Shown in pieces: positions 44,735 through 56,950 of a stretch of 64,000 nt of DNA; the first letter of the stretch is position 1; every line of letters begins with the position of its first letter. A model generated the notes under the pieces. That model was not told where the DNA came from. It was given only the letters and a program-made list of their open reading frames with translations, and did no database searches. The DNA is from Heterodera schachtii (taxonomy: Eukaryota > Nematoda > Chromadorea > Rhabditida > Heteroderidae): NCBI GenBank assembly GCA_023374025.1, contig SIJG01000030.1, positions 57,422 to 121,421 of the forward strand. The letters run 5' to 3'. The position numbers and the translations under genes are program-made.

Positions 44735-46016
44735 TTGAAAAATGAAAAGGGCAAACATTTGCCAACCCAACCCAAAAAGGTCGTGTCCAATGTCAAAGCC
44801 ATCCAAAACCAATTGCTCCGATTTGACTCCGATTTTTCGCACACTTTTCAACCACTCCAATCACTGCACGTCACACTTCTTCTCATCCATTTGGACAAGA
44901 CAAACTTCCAAAAGCAAGTCAATTTATATAAATAAATAAATAAAGTATGTAGAGAAAAAGAAACTTTCCCGAGAGGAAAAAATCTAATGGACCAATTAAG
45001 GCGATAATTAGAAACCTAATCAATTAAAGTAGAATATGACCCTAAATGATTGAGTAAAAAAAGAAGCAAAAGGAGAAATGTTAAATTAGCGTCACAAAAT
45101 TTGTAAAATAAACAACAAACCTACACATTTTTATGCAATTTGCGCTTGCCCAATTAAAGAAAATTAGCAAATGATTAATTATGAAGGATTGTGTTTTTAA
45201 AGAATTTGAACAAATTGATTATGGTTTGTAGAACCAAAACATACTTTAAAATTTGTTTGCACATTGAAAATGCTTTTAAAAAGCATAAAATCCGTCCATT
45301 TTTGTGATTTTCAGCGCTTGTGATGCTCTCGCTGCGACTGTGCAGCATTTTGCTCAACCATTGGTGGTAATTTATTTGGTTTTTGAGGAATCAATTCATT
45401 TTTAATTAATTTAAAAAACTATTTAATAATATTTTAATGGTAAGAAAGATAAGATTTTGTTAAAATGAGAAGGTCCATTTCAACGGCATCACTCACAACG
45501 GCGAAGCATCGATGTACGCCAAAATTGAGCAGCAAAGTGCCGAAGAATTGATCAAATTGCACAGTAAACTGATGCTTTTAAAAATAATTTTCTGAAGAAA
45601 TTTTGAAAAGGATATTTTAATAATTTTAAATTGAATTTTTCTCATTCTTAAGAAAATGCCATTAATCAGTTCGAATCGCGTGGCATTCCGTCGCTGAATC
45701 CGTTTAACGAGTCGCACTTTGTGCCCCACGCGACGATTTTATATTTGAGGAGTGAAAGTGATCGGAAACTTATCAAATGGTGGGCGGAGGAAGAAGCGAA
45801 ATGGGAAGGCAGAAAATTGGGCACGGAAAATGTGAAAAGTGAGAGACAAATCAATGGGAAAAGCTAAATAAAATGGAATGAATTAAAATTAGTGAAAATG
45901 TTTAAAATTACTCGCAATTTTATTTTAATTTAGTGCTTCAGCTTTGCAACATTGACTTGGACGATCAGACCGAAGATTACGAAGTGTTGTACGAAGTTCG
46001 CATTGATAATGATTGA
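44735..46016 (+). CDS. AKAP7/ligT-like 2H phosphoesterase, 5' end missing
   Basis: Five exons join in phase: 44735-44913 (5' edge uncertain), 45315-45366, 45470-45563, 45653-45838, 45934-46016, at least 197 residues. Two H-x-T motifs define the 2H superfamily and both are present: LHVTLLLIHL in the first exon and PHATILYL in the fourth. The first exon also has the helix VSNVKAIQNQLLR, seen at the same place in AKAP7. The third contains VHFNGI, like the family's LPFHGIGTF strand. These enzymes cleave 2',5'- or cyclic phosphodiester bonds; in AKAP7 the fold also binds AMP. The first intron needs a GC donor (CCAAAA then GCAAGT), since the nearby GT would break the frame. No ATG is in frame in the first traced exon, so a 5' exon is missing. 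Confidence 0.75.
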
Positions 46017-46178
46017 TTAATTGGCAATAATCATATGTTAAGGAGCAATAATCATTAAGGCTAATTAGACCAATGTCAGTTGCCGCGAGTCACAAAAAAG
46101 CCAATTTTGTTTCAGCTAACGCGCGGCGACCCTTACGAATAAATATGAATTTTTTGGGAAAATTTAATTAAGCTTTTT

Positions 46179-46804
46179 TTGTGGGTATTTTCGATCAAAA
46201 ATTTCTCTTTTCCCTTCGAATTTCAATGCTCCGCTTTTTCGTCTTCCGTCGCTTTTTTCCTTCTCCCCGTCATTCGTCCGTTCATTTCTTACAATTCCCA
46301 AAATCATTTTGTCCCCCGCCCCTCGTGCCTTTCTCCGTTGTCCAAATGCATTGATTTCTGCGTTGAGCCATTTAAATCAGACAATGGCAAAGCGAAACGC
46401 TGATCAATCTCATCCTTTGTCAGCACATCGGACGGAACTGTGGCAAAACAAAAATTGTGAATAAGATAATGATAAGTCCTATAATTTGGAGGGATTTCCC
46501 GAGAAAGTGACGCCCAAATCGGAAGCACATTGGCACTGATTTGGCCTCAATTGGAGCACAAAATTGGTTGTTCAAAAGAAAAGACTCAATTGGCCAACGG
46601 ACTAAAGGATTCTTTCGGCCAGAAGAAGAGAATGGGGATTTAATGAACAAATTGCAGGGATTGGAGGCATCTTTCGACGACATTTCCTATCTGAACACAA
46701 AATTGCGTTTTGTTTTCGAAAGTCAGGACAAATTGGAAGAGAAGGCAAATTTTGGGATTGGAAAATTCACCACCAAAGACGACAAATTTGCAGCTTCTCC
46801 ATGA
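46179..46804 (+). CDS. Unresolved small ORF region
   Basis: The plus strand is open at 46541-46804 with a helical, charged sequence (LEASFDDISYLNTKLRF, then QDKLEEKA) ending in TGA. The minus strand at 46300-46440 also looks coding (VLTKDEIDQRFALPLSDL) behind a good acceptor (TTGCCACAG). I could not connect either to a complete gene, nor decide which is real. Confidence 0.25.
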
Positions 46805-46946
46805 ATATGTCAACAAATAAATTATTTAATCACCCATCTTTTAATATGAAATTAAATACGCCTCACAAATGGCATGAAAGTATGACAAATAAACAACATA
46901 ATTCGCATTCGCTGGGCACTTTGTTAGTACAAATGATGACATTGCA

Positions 46947-47749
46947 TCAGCCAGCAATTTCGTTGACCATAAGCATCCATTGGTCCACCAGCGGGTCAAC
47001 GTAAATGACGTAGAAATTGTGCGCACCATAAGTTTGGGGAAGAGCCAAATACAGCAAAATGATTGTCTTCACAAGGGCATAGAACGGAAGGGCGACGGAA
47101 AAGGAAATGTCACACAGAGAAAACAGAGAGAACAAACACCAATAAGTGAGCCACTGAATCTCTTCGCCTGAATTGGAAAATCCATTTTTATTTATTTGGG
47201 AATATGTACCACAAAAAACACTGACTTTTGGCCTGCGTATGGACAGTCACAATGCTCTGATAGGCGGGATAGACTGAACCTTAAATAAAAGGGGAGGAAT
47301 TAGAGAAAGGATGGCATTTGTGTCGAAATGCCAACCGATGAGAGTGGAGAGCAGAAGTTTACCCTGAGTGAACAGGAGCAGGAACACGAAGTATGCCATA
47401 GCCATGTAAAAGAGCTGAAAAAGGGTGATGGGGGTTAAATATGATGGGAAGGAAATGTTTGGAGACGAACCCTCTCACGGTCAATGCCGGTGTCCTGCTC
47501 CAGTTTCCTGATTAACGGATGCTTCAACTGACTGAGTCGCAGCTGCAGTGCCGGACGAACATCCCTGAAGCGGTTGACGGGCACTTTACGCGGCTTAAGA
47601 CGCGGTCCATTGGGAGAAGCTGACGAATCACCAGCAGCAGACGATGACTGACTTGACGCTTGAGCCGAAGGAGAAGAAGCTTCGTTGGAAGGCGATGGCG
47701 GCGCCGTCGATCCGGCAGCAGCAGCAGAAGAAGAAGATTGATTTGACAT
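46947..47749 (-). CDS. REEP/DP1/Yop1 (TB2/DP1-HVA22 family) ER-shaping protein
   Basis: Four exons (47471-47749, 47363-47414, 47226-47279, 46947-47167) join in phase and give 201 residues. The N-terminal 60 residues are Ser/Ala-rich and disordered. The family core follows: SVYPAYQSIVTVHTQAKSEE, then IQWLTYWCLFSLFSLCDISF, then a second hairpin (LPFYALVKTIILLYLALP) and YVDPLVDQW. SVYPAY, WLTYW and the LPFY-K segment are the diagnostic signatures. These proteins form hairpins that curve tubular endoplasmic reticulum. The N-terminus is longer and of lower complexity than usual, so it may be nematode-specific. Confidence 0.9.
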
Positions 47750-50109
47750 TTAAATAAATTTTTGGGTCTATTATCACTTGAACTCGGATTTTTATGTGCT
47801 AAAAATCATGAAATATGTGCTAAAAAATGCTGAAATACATATATGTCAAAAAAAAAATTCAAAAAATGTGCGAAAATTGAAAAAATCAATTGTATTTATA
47901 CATAAAAATCCCAGAAAATTTTCATTCTTTGTCTTTTCGCCCGCACAATTGCAAATCTACATTTCGAGGTGTTCGGGTTAAATTGTTATTTTTTCTGATA
48001 AAATTGTTTTGTTGTAAATTGAAAGTTTCAGCAGGGAACTGCGAAGTCCAATGACGAATAATGAATAATTCGATTTGGCCACTTTTGGAATTCGAAATAA
48101 ATAAAGAAAAGAAAGTTAATTTTTAAGGGTGAATTTTTCAATTTTCTTGTATTTTTCTTATAGATTTTTCCCAAATGTCAAAATATGAATATGTGTTAAA
48201 AATTCCAAAATAGCCAAAATATGTGCGATTGTTTTTATGTGCCAAAATGTTTTATGGGAAAATATTGATCATATGGCCCAGCACCGAAAAGGCCAAAATA
48301 ATTTGTATTTTCTGTCTCGTCGGTTCCGAAGGCATCAAAAATCATTTTCTCAATGTTTCAAAAGTGCATAAAATTTTGTGTGGCTTTTTTGGCCTTTTTG
48401 AAAATTAATCGGCGAAAATTCGTCGATGAACAGATTCGATAAATTTCAGCAATTTTTAGATTTTTCTAAAATTTTATGTTAATTGGTCATTGAGTTTGGG
48501 GGAGAAGCAATTGGACCAAAACAAATGGGAAGTGAGAGAAAGAGGCAGACGAAGAGAGGGAAGATGGAAAAAGAGGAGGGCAGCAGCAGGAGAAACGAAA
48601 GAAAAGAGTGAGGTGAAGGGGGAGAGGGAAAAGAAAAGCGACGAAAAGGCAAAAAAGTGTAAGAAAATTGACATTTAGAAAGGATTACTTAATAAATAAC
48701 ATTAAAAAATATAATTAGGTAATTAATAAAAGGATTTGCCATTATGTTTTAATCAGAATTTTGTTTATTTTGCCCATAAATCCAAACCTTTCTCATTAAA
48801 GTAAAAAATGCTATGATGTTTTTATGAGAGTGAGCTTTTTAATTATTTGCTTAGAGGAGAGTAGCGAATTCATTTGTGCGCGGCCATTAATGAAATTGGC
48901 CATTTCATTCCCCCGGGGCGAAAATGGCCGACTGACTAATCGCCCGTTTAATCCGTTAATGCCCAGTGATGTGTTCACCTGTTCAGCTTAGCAAAAAATG
49001 AAACCGTACAGATTGATCTCAGATTCGGCATCACAATTTGGCACTTTGCTTGTCCCCCGTTTTTGGCATGGGCAAAGGGTGCGAGGGGAGGACAAAGTGT
49101 GCCGATGTTTGCTGTTCTGAGTTAGTCACGTTGGCATTTGGTCGTTTGTAGTCTTTAAATGGTAATTGGATAAAGAACGACGTTTACATATCTTTAATTA
49201 CCCCCCCCCCCCCTTAATTTACTCGGCCATTGCGCCGTTCCCTTTTTTCCTTTCTCTTTAATCTTCTGCTGTTATTTCCTCTTCCTCCTCTTCCTTTTAT
49301 GGGTCATTGTTTACAGTATAAAAAAGAAAATGCGAGTTAATCCCTCAAAAAATTACCATTTGCCAAAATTTGGGGAGAGAGGGGGGGGGGGGGGGGGGAC
49401 GATTAATTGAATTAACGGAACGAACGGATTTTGAGAGGATGGAATTTTATTATCAGAAAAGAGACGGATTGGAAGAACATATAAATTAAAATGGAAAGAG
49501 AGCTTCTTCACGGTTAAATTATTTAATTTAAAAATAGAAGTACAATTGATTTCCAAAATCGCAACATCACAAATCAAAAATAATTTTTTGATCAAAAAGG
49601 ACATTTTTAAAAACATAATTCCAATAGCTAATAATTATTTTATTCAACTTAATTCAATACTTTTTTTTTACTCCAATTCGCAATAATCTGATTATTTTAG
49701 GCGTTTTGGATGAACTTGAAATTTGGGGCCATTTTTGATTTTTGATTTTAATTTTAGAATAAATGAATTGTGCTCGTCCGGAAAATTTTTGAAATTTTGC
49801 GTAGATTTGTTAACAGTTTTACCTCTTTTCGCTCCTTTTTAGGTCGATAAAACAGCGCTCATTTCATACTGAAATTTATTTTTACGTTTCGTGTTCACTA
49901 ATTAAAAAAAACGAAGAAGCAGCCCAAAATTAAAAAAAAAAGAATTGGTATTTTAATTTTTAATGGGAGAGACATGAGAAAGATATGTACAAATACAACA
50001 TATAAAAAGTCAAATTTTATTTTATTTGGAGAGAAATGAAAGAATAAATCTTCAAAAAATGTCAGAATTATTTAATTTGTGAATTTTCTCTATTTCTGTG
50101 AGCTTAAAC
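47750..50109. other. Long intergenic region
   Basis: AT-rich sequence with a purine-rich stretch (48530-48670), a poly-C tract at 49201-49212 and a G run of about 19 bases at 49381-49399. Only low-complexity short open frames are present. No gene is supported. Confidence 0.5.
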
Positions 50110-50763
50110 CAGGGTGCCGATCTGTTCTTATTTATAAGAAATGTTCTGATTTGGAGGGTCCAAATCTTACAAAATAAAAATGTTCTTATTTATAAGAAAT
50201 GTTCTGATTTCTGGCTATTGTTCTTATTTTGTTCTTATTTCTTAAAATTCTTCAGAAAATTTGTAATTTTATGGCCGTAATGTCACTTTGATTTTCAAAA
50301 TTTTCCACGGCGGTGCCTAACGGCACCGCCGGACCCCAAAAATACTTTGTTTTATTAAAAATTTGGCTCACAATCACAAAATTTGGACAATTTGGACAAA
50401 ATCTGTTAACAAATTATACTCAATTTTCAAAAATTTTCCCGGCGGCGCCTTTCGGCACCGCCGGCCTTCCGCCCCGCTTGTTCCCAAAAAAGTCTTTGAA
50501 AAATGCGCCGCAAAAAAAAAATCGTAAAATCTGATTTTTTTTTTTGAGCCCGATTGCATTAAATGTACGATTTGCGTATTTCCTCCCCAAAATTGTTAAG
50601 ATCATGGGAGGCGAAAAATACGAAATTTGATTCTATATTAATTGAATAAAGTGCTATATAAGCGATTTAAAGCAATTTTGCAAAATGTCCTTATTTTGGA
50701 CCCAAAAATCTTATTTTTTGGTCTTGATGTTCTTATTTTGAAAATTTTTCGATCGCATCCCTG
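50110..50763. mobile_element. Non-autonomous hAT-like element (CAGGGTGCCGATC ends)
   Basis: The left end CAGGGTGCCGATCTGTTC and right end GATCGCATCCCTG are imperfect inverted repeats, with flanks GCTTAAAC and ATATAAAC (5 of 8 match). The interior repeats TTCTTATTT-type words and contains two GC-rich hairpins (about 50308-50333 and 50447-50472). The same family, with better preserved duplication, is at 59350. No coding capacity. Confidence 0.65.
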
Positions 50764-51766
50764 ATATAAACAAAAATAAAATTAAACACCCGAATTTAAT
50801 GTTGTTTTCCCTAATAATGAAAACATTAGATATTGCGTCAAAAAGAGAGAAAAATTGGAGAAAAAAGTTTTGTTTTTTTTCTCTGCACTCTCTATTTATT
50901 TGTACAAATCTCCGTCTTTTTGGACGCTGATTTGTGAGACTTAAAATGGTTGCCAAAAGAGTCCTTTCCCTGGCAAATAAAAGAACACTTTTCTTCACTT
51001 TTCGTTCAATTTCATATTTTTTGCTGTCGTCATTATTTTTTATCCGATTTCCGTCATTAAATCTTCTAATACATTTTTCTTAAATGTCTGAATTCGGCTC
51101 ATTCATTAAGCTTTAGGTATCTTAAATCAATGTCATTTAATTTATATTATTTTTGACAGTTAACAAAATACGCCTCTTAAAAAAAGAACAAAAAATGTTC
51201 TATCTTTTTGTTTATGTCAGATGTTCCATTAAACATAGTGAATTTTTTAAATAAAAATGACTTTTCGGGTCAGTTTAACCCTGAGGCAGTTTGCTTCGGG
51301 CAAAACCGTGGGTTCCGGCTTGTTCATGTGAATAGATAATAATAATAAAATAATAATTTTATTCTCTGTCGAATCAGCCACTGTCGAAATGTTACAGCAC
51401 CATGCGTACGCCATACAACTACGAATTTCTATAGTTGTTTACAAAAATTTTTTTTTTTTTTACTTTTCGTTATTTTTTTATGACTTTTTTTAATCGGAAT
51501 TCTGTCTCATCCCTGGATTTGTATATAAAAGGACGAAATACAATTCCCAAAATCAGTTTTGTGCAATTTTTTTTTTCAAAAATTTCCTTATTTTAGGCTA
51601 AATTATAATTATTTAACGGCACCACCCGCCGAAAAAAAAGAAAAAGCATTCCTCCGCCGACCATCGCCCCATTTATTCTGCAGCAATTGGTGAAAATCAG
51701 CAGCAATCGTTGGGCTCAGTTGTGACATCACTTGGAAAACGACAAAGTGTTCGAGTGGCCACGAAA
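50764..51766. other. Intergenic, AT-rich
   Basis: No gene or bounded repeat seen. It ends at the first exon of the F-box-like gene. Confidence 0.4.
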
Positions 51767-52956
51767 ATGAACAGACGGTAAGGAAAATTTTAAACTTTCA
51801 AATTAGTAATTTTCCATAGTTTTAGTTGGATTAGCGATGTCATTTGGAAGGATATGTTCCCGTTTTTTAACCGTCCTCAACTCGGTCTCAAATTGGCAAT
51901 GCTTTCGCCGCGTTTCAATGCTTTGGTGGACACGCATTTCGATGGCAAAAGCGAATTGACACTTTTGAGACTGATGGAAATTCAAAAGCAGGGAACGGAA
52001 CCGAAACTTTCTGTGCTTTTCGACAATCGCAAATTGGTGCCATTTCCGTTGCCTTTGCATCCGTTGCCCAGCAAAATCCACTTTACGAACCTTCGAATTA
52101 AGTAAATCAAAGCATTATTATTAACTGGTAAAAGCCCATTTGTTTGCTTTTCAGTTACTTTGACCATTCCGTCGTCGCTTTTCTCCGCTCAAATCAACAA
52201 ATTTTCGCCAGAGTAGGCATCAATTTGTATTTGGTCGTTCGAGCAGCACATAAGCGTTTTCTGCAGCCGACTTTGGAAGTTTTCGTCCGTGAAATTTTGC
52301 CTGTTTTTGCGCCGAACATTCGCCATTGGCAATTTGCGGAGGATGATTATTTGGACGTTTTGCTTCGTCTCACTTCGTCCTCAATGCTCACCGATCTCGA
52401 CCAATTGGTTTCAATCAATTCCAATCGTTTGCTGCCAAATGCAACTTCTGCTGCTGCTGCTGGCCAAGCGTTGTTTGAATGGTTGCACTCTCCGACGAAA
52501 GATGGCCAACCGAAGCGATTGCTTTGCACTGTTTCTTTTTCGGCGCCAATTGACAACTGTATCAACCATTTGAAAGAAGTGGCCACATTCATTTTCGTCT
52601 TCAAATTGCCTCTGATTTATTTATTTTTCCCCCATTTTTAGGCATTTCTCCGTGCCATCACTTTCTCTTCTGTCTGCTACAAAATTGAATTTAATTTGCG
52701 CACCGACGAAGCAATTGTTCCATTTGAATTGGTCAACAACAGAAGCAATGAAACGATGACATTAAGCAAACAAAATGCCAATTGGGTGATGAAGCGATGC
52801 CGAATTGGACAAATGGTTCAGTGGGAGGACGAAAAGCCGAACAATTTGAACGATGCCGGCATTATTTGTTTGAGCGGCAACAGAAAACATCCTGGCTGGA
52901 ACAACTTTAATAATATCTGCATTTGTTTGTGTGGCGACAACAAATCCTTTGGGTGA
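51767..52956 (+). CDS. Heteroderid F-box-like family protein, intact copy
   Basis: Four exons (51767-51777, 51826-52101, 52155-52578, 52642-52956) in phase give 341 residues. The start MNRRWISDVIWKDMFPFF is an F-box-like helix pair. Next come QLGLKLAMLSPRFNALVD and HFDGKSELTL, then SVVAFLRSNQQIF, FAPNIRHWQF, GQALFEWLHSPTKDGQPKRL, and FELVNNRSNETMTL. It ends with WVMKRCRIGQMVQWEDE. From memory, this is a family hugely expanded in cyst and root-knot nematodes; its members are proposed SCF adaptors, but no function is established. The F-box itself is short and divergent. Unlike the other copies in this window, every junction and the whole frame are intact. Confidence 0.8.
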
Positions 52957-53833
52957 GTATGGGCAGAAGCAACGATGGCATTCCCAGGCCCAATTTGGAA
53001 TCCCGTGCCATCCCTGTGGTGTTAACATAAAAAAGAGAAAAGAATTTCAAAGATGTACGTACGAATTGCAATTTGCCCAAAAAAAGATTTTGGCATTTTC
53101 AGGATTTGGATAATCCTTCGAAAAAACGGACTCTGACACATTTTATTTTAGCCCATTAAAACTCGAATAAAAATTCCTTTAATTTAGGCCATTTTCTCCA
53201 CCAGCGGCGGGTCAAAGCGGCGGAAAAGATGAGAAATGATCGGCTATTTTTGGAGAATATTGAATGGACAAATTGGTCTGCTGATCACTTTTGATGCTCA
53301 TTTTTGCTCGTTAATTTGATATATCTTTCTGGCGAAAATATTCATTTCTTTAATGTTTGACATAAAGCCGAGAGTCGGTGAACCAAATCTTTACGAAATA
53401 TTGTTTTGGCTTTTCTTATTTTTTTTAAACTTAAGATTAGGGAAACGATTTTTAGGCTCTAAAAACCGCAAAATAGGTTGGATTTATTGGGTACTTGGAA
53501 AAGCATAAAAAATAGAGCCCGGCCGGAAAACATGGGAATCCCGTTCCCGTCTTTTTTGCCTGACGGGATTTTTACGGAAACGGGAAAAAAGGCAGGAATC
53601 CCATTTGGGTATCCCGCCCCGTTCATTTGTGTTTTCCCGCCCCAGTAATTTTTTTCTCAGAAACGGGAACAAAAATACACTGATAAGAATTGGAGTCTTA
53701 GTGAGAAATTAGTGACAAAATTTGGGGAAATAATAAAATTTTTGAGAAAAAAAATTAATAAATAAATTCAAAAATTCAAACAAATGAAATGTTTGAACGA
53801 AAGTAAAAACAAATAAATATGAGGAATAATTAT
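52957..53833. other. Downstream flank and repeat debris
   Basis: This holds a fragment TAGAGCCCGGCCGG at 53513 with CCCGTTCCCGT/GGGAATCCC inverted units to about 53660, resembling the end of a TAGAG-type hAT element whose other end is not clear. No gene. Confidence 0.45.
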
Positions 53834-54167
53834 TAGAGACCGGATTTTGAGGCATATGCCTTTTTTTTTGCTAACTTGCTAAGGCCTAATATGCACGAAA
53901 AACGAGTTTTTAACTTGGTTTGAAGCTTCGAGCTTCAACTTTTTGGTGCCTTTTTTTTTTTTTGCCTTTTGGTGCCTTTTTTTGGAAAAAAATCGAAAAT
54001 TTTAAAATTTGTTGTAATTTTTCTTATCATATTCTTGCAATTTTCAAAAAAAAATTTTCCGGCGGCGCCTATCCTGCACCGCCGGACCCCCAAAAAATTG
54101 TCATTTTTTCGGAGCTAAAAAGTTGTGCCTATTTGAGAAATTTTCGTACCTAAAAGTCCGGTCTCTA
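53834..54167. mobile_element. Short hAT-like MITE (TAGAGACCGG ends)
   Basis: The ends TAGAGACCGGA and TCCGGTCTCTA are flanked by an exact 8-bp duplication ATAATTAT (53826-53833, 54168-54175). It is 334 bases, AT-rich, with one GC-rich hairpin at about 54060-54086. Confidence 0.85.
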
Positions 54168-54242
54168 ATAATTATCAAATCAATTTCCATCCATAATGAT
54201 CGATCATTTGTCAGTTTTTCCCAATAATTCATTCACTTTTTC

Positions 54243-54741
54243 TTAGGCTTCTTCTTTTGACCCGCTTTTGGTGAAGACATTGGCCTTAATTAAGTATGAT
54301 TTAAATTTGATATTAAAAGCAAAAGCTGATGCTCTCAAACTCACCCAATGCATTTTGCACTGCCCAGCCAAAAATGGACATTGTTCCAATTGTCCAAATT
54401 TTCGTTTTCCCATTGAACCGCCGTCGTCCCCCCAATTTGGCATCGCTTCAGCGTGTTGATGTAGCCATGGTCAACTCTGTTCTTCAATATGTCAGCTTTT
54501 CGTTGGTCCGTTCGTTCACAATTCAAAATGCGCAATTTCCGTTGCTATTGGGCCAATTCGAATTTTGTAACTGGCCGAAGTTGTGGAACGAAGAAATGCC
54601 TAAACAATTGAAAATAAATGGCAACCAATCCAAAATGTTTACGAAAATATTGCCACACCTCTTTAAGGTTGACCCATTCAATGGTTCGTGATATATTGTC
54701 ACTGTAAAATTTTTAAAAATCCTAGTCAAAATAAGTAACAA
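54243..54741 (-). pseudogene. F-box-like family fragment
   Basis: The minus strand reads NTLKRCQIGGTTAVQWENEN and then LDNWNNV, the C-terminal signature of the family at 51767. Further upstream on the same strand is a decayed stretch matching the preceding exon. The F-box and the middle domain are missing. The 3' flank has the conserved ATAATGATCGATCATTTGTC sequence seen behind other copies. Confidence 0.7.
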
Positions 54742-54759
54742 GATGCAATAGTGAAAAAT

Positions 54760-55230
54760 CGGTAATACTGCCGATGGTCCCCCCCCCCTTTTTGAAAAAA
54801 AAAATTTTCTGTTCTAAAAAGTCACGAAAACACGTTTTATGGGGTTTTTAGGGTCGCTGATCACGAATCTAACATTCATTTTGACCAATTTCGAATCCCG
54901 GACCCGAATTCGAACAAAAATCGAAAATTCAAAATTTTCGAAATTCTTATTTTTGATCCTAAATTGATCTAAATAAGCTAAACTTAGTTAAAAACCATTG
55001 AAACATCAAAAAACGGTCATTCTGTACAGGTACGAAGATAAAAGTGAATTTTTAAAATTTTGAATTTTCGATTTTTTGTTCGAATTCGGGTCCGGGATTC
55101 GAAATTGGTCAAAATGAATGTCAGATTCGTGATCAGCGGCCCTAAAAACCCCATAAAACGTGTTTCCACGACTTTTTAGAACAGAAAAAAAATTTTTCCA
55201 AAAAGGGGGGGACCATCGGCAGTATTACCG
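54760..55230. repeat. Large foldback element
   Basis: 471 bases, nearly all paired. The arms start CGGTAATACTGCCGATGGTC and include a poly-C/poly-G run, CACGAAAACACGTTTTATGG, GGTCGCTGATCACGAATC and CGAATCCCGGACCCGAATTC. The flanks are both AAAAAT. It shares the terminal GGTAATACTG with 29154 and the GGTCGCTGATCACGA core with 20334 and 61540. Confidence 0.9.
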
Positions 55231-55335
55231 AAAAATCAACAAAAATCAATGCTCGCATACAATTTCTAAAGAAAAGGAAACTTTTTGGTTTGGACTAGTC
55301 CTCTTTTAAATACGCTCTTCAGCGATGCTGAAAAC

Positions 55336-56332
55336 TAGAGTTGAGCGGGACCGGGGCGGGAAATCCCGGTTTTTTCAGGTCCCGGTCCCGGTTTTTGGAA
55401 AAACAGAAATCCCGGTCCCGGTTTTGCCAGTCCCGGTACCGGCGGGACTAAATAAGCACTGGTAAGAATGGGGGTCTGGTGAGAAATGAGAAGGGAATTG
55501 GTGAGAAGGAGAAATTTTTGAGAAAAAAAAAATTAATTTATTATTTCATTTAAAGTGTTCCTTCGTGATCTTATGTGGTGTAGTGGCTAAACCTTCTGAT
55601 CTTCGGTGATCTGCTCTTGGGTTCAATTCCTCGATGGAAAAGGAATTTTTTTATATTTTCTTTACCATTTATTTTAATTGAACTTAATTAATAAAAAATA
55701 TTTCAACTTAAAATTTTTTTTTCATTTTTAAACAGCCTAAAAACCCACAAATTAACTTAATATTTGGTCATTTTTTGGCAAATTCTGTTAACATATTCTA
55801 TTCAAAATTTAAAAATTTTTCCGGCGGCGCCTATCGGCACCGTCGGACCCCGCCCCCTCCCAATGTACCTAAAAAATTTTCTCGAAAAAAGAGCGCCACA
55901 AAAACAGCGATAAAAGCAAAAGATTTAAAAGATTGTTAATTTATTTAAAAAATCAAGAATTTTGGTCAGAAAATTCCAAGATACCCCCCCCCCCGAAATG
56001 AAAATTTTTAAAAATTTACTTGAATTCCTCCTCGAAAAGAAAATTAAAAATTTTATGGGTACATTTTTGTATATAGGCAATTTTCGTAACAAAGTGCACT
56101 CAAATTTTTAAATTTTTTTTTCAAAAAAAATTTCACTTGGGAAAAGTCCCGGTTGGTCCCGGTCCCGGCTTTTCTCGCGGTCCCGGACGAAAATCGAGGT
56201 CCCGGTCCCGACTTTTCTAGTCCCGGCAAGTCCCGGTCCCGGACGAAAATCGAGGTCCCGGTCCCGACTTTTCTAGTCCCGGCAAGTCCCGGTCCTGGTT
56301 TTTGTCAAATTTCCCGGTCCCGCTCAACTCTA
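55336..56332. mobile_element. hAT-like element with CCCGGT repeats and a tRNA-like insert
   Basis: The ends TAGAGTTGAGCGGGACCGG and CCGGTCCCGCTCAACTCTA have an exact 8-bp duplication CTGAAAAC (55328-55335, 56333-56340). Subterminal regions are tandem GGTCCCGGTCCC-type units facing each other. The 997-base interior is AT-rich, holds one GC-rich hairpin (about 55821-55846) and a tRNA-like segment at 55569-55640. No transposase. Confidence 0.88.
55569..55640 (+). tRNA. tRNA-derived sequence inside a hAT-like element
   Basis: A perfect A box (TGGTGTAGTGG, 55576-55586) and a perfect B box (GGTTCAATTCC, 55620-55630) are correctly spaced. The arms do not fold into a convincing cloverleaf, so this is more likely a SINE head or tRNA pseudogene than a working tRNA. 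Confidence 0.4.
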
Positions 56333-56340
56333 CTGAAAAC

Positions 56341-56950
56341 TCCCGAAAGCTATTTTACATGAATTAAGACAAAAAAAGAATTATGTCGGGTAAAGTGCAT
56401 TAGTACCGTGGTTGACGCCCAGCAGCACCCGCGCTCGTCCGACGTAGATCACCTTTTCACGGACGAAGGCACCCCAAAACTCCTGGTCATCCCTGCCGCC
56501 TGGACAAAGCTTCGGGGGGGGGGGGGGGGCTGCATTCAAAATTCGATTTTTTAGAGCTGTACTACTTTTCTTTTTTCAGAAATCGCGAATTAAGAGGTAT
56601 GTTTTGATAGTACGAGGGAACGTAAGAAATTGTATTTCTCTGAATTTGTTTGGCGTCAGCGCTTTGATGAAAGTGCTATTAGCATTACTTAATTTGTGCT
56701 TTTGGGTTTTCTAATTGTATTCAAACGAAACAAAAATATGAGCAATTATCAGATCAATTTCCATTTATAATGATCGACCATTTGTCATTTCCCAATAATT
56801 CATTCATTCATTTCTTCTGCTCTCCGCTGGGCCCGGCATTCATTTTGAGATGACTTTTTGCGTTCATTTGGTCCGCTTTTGGTGGAGACAATGGCCTAAA
56901 TGAAGCGCAATTTAAATTGCTTTAAACAAAAAAGAAAATGGTGTTGCCAC
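56341..56950. other. Intergenic with poly-G tract
   Basis: A G run of about 15 bases lies at 56515-56529. The conserved 3' flank of the F-box-like family (ATAATGATCGACCATTTGTC, then GGGCCCGGCATTCATTTTGAG) is at 56767-56850, belonging to the minus-strand copy that ends at 56951. Confidence 0.5.
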
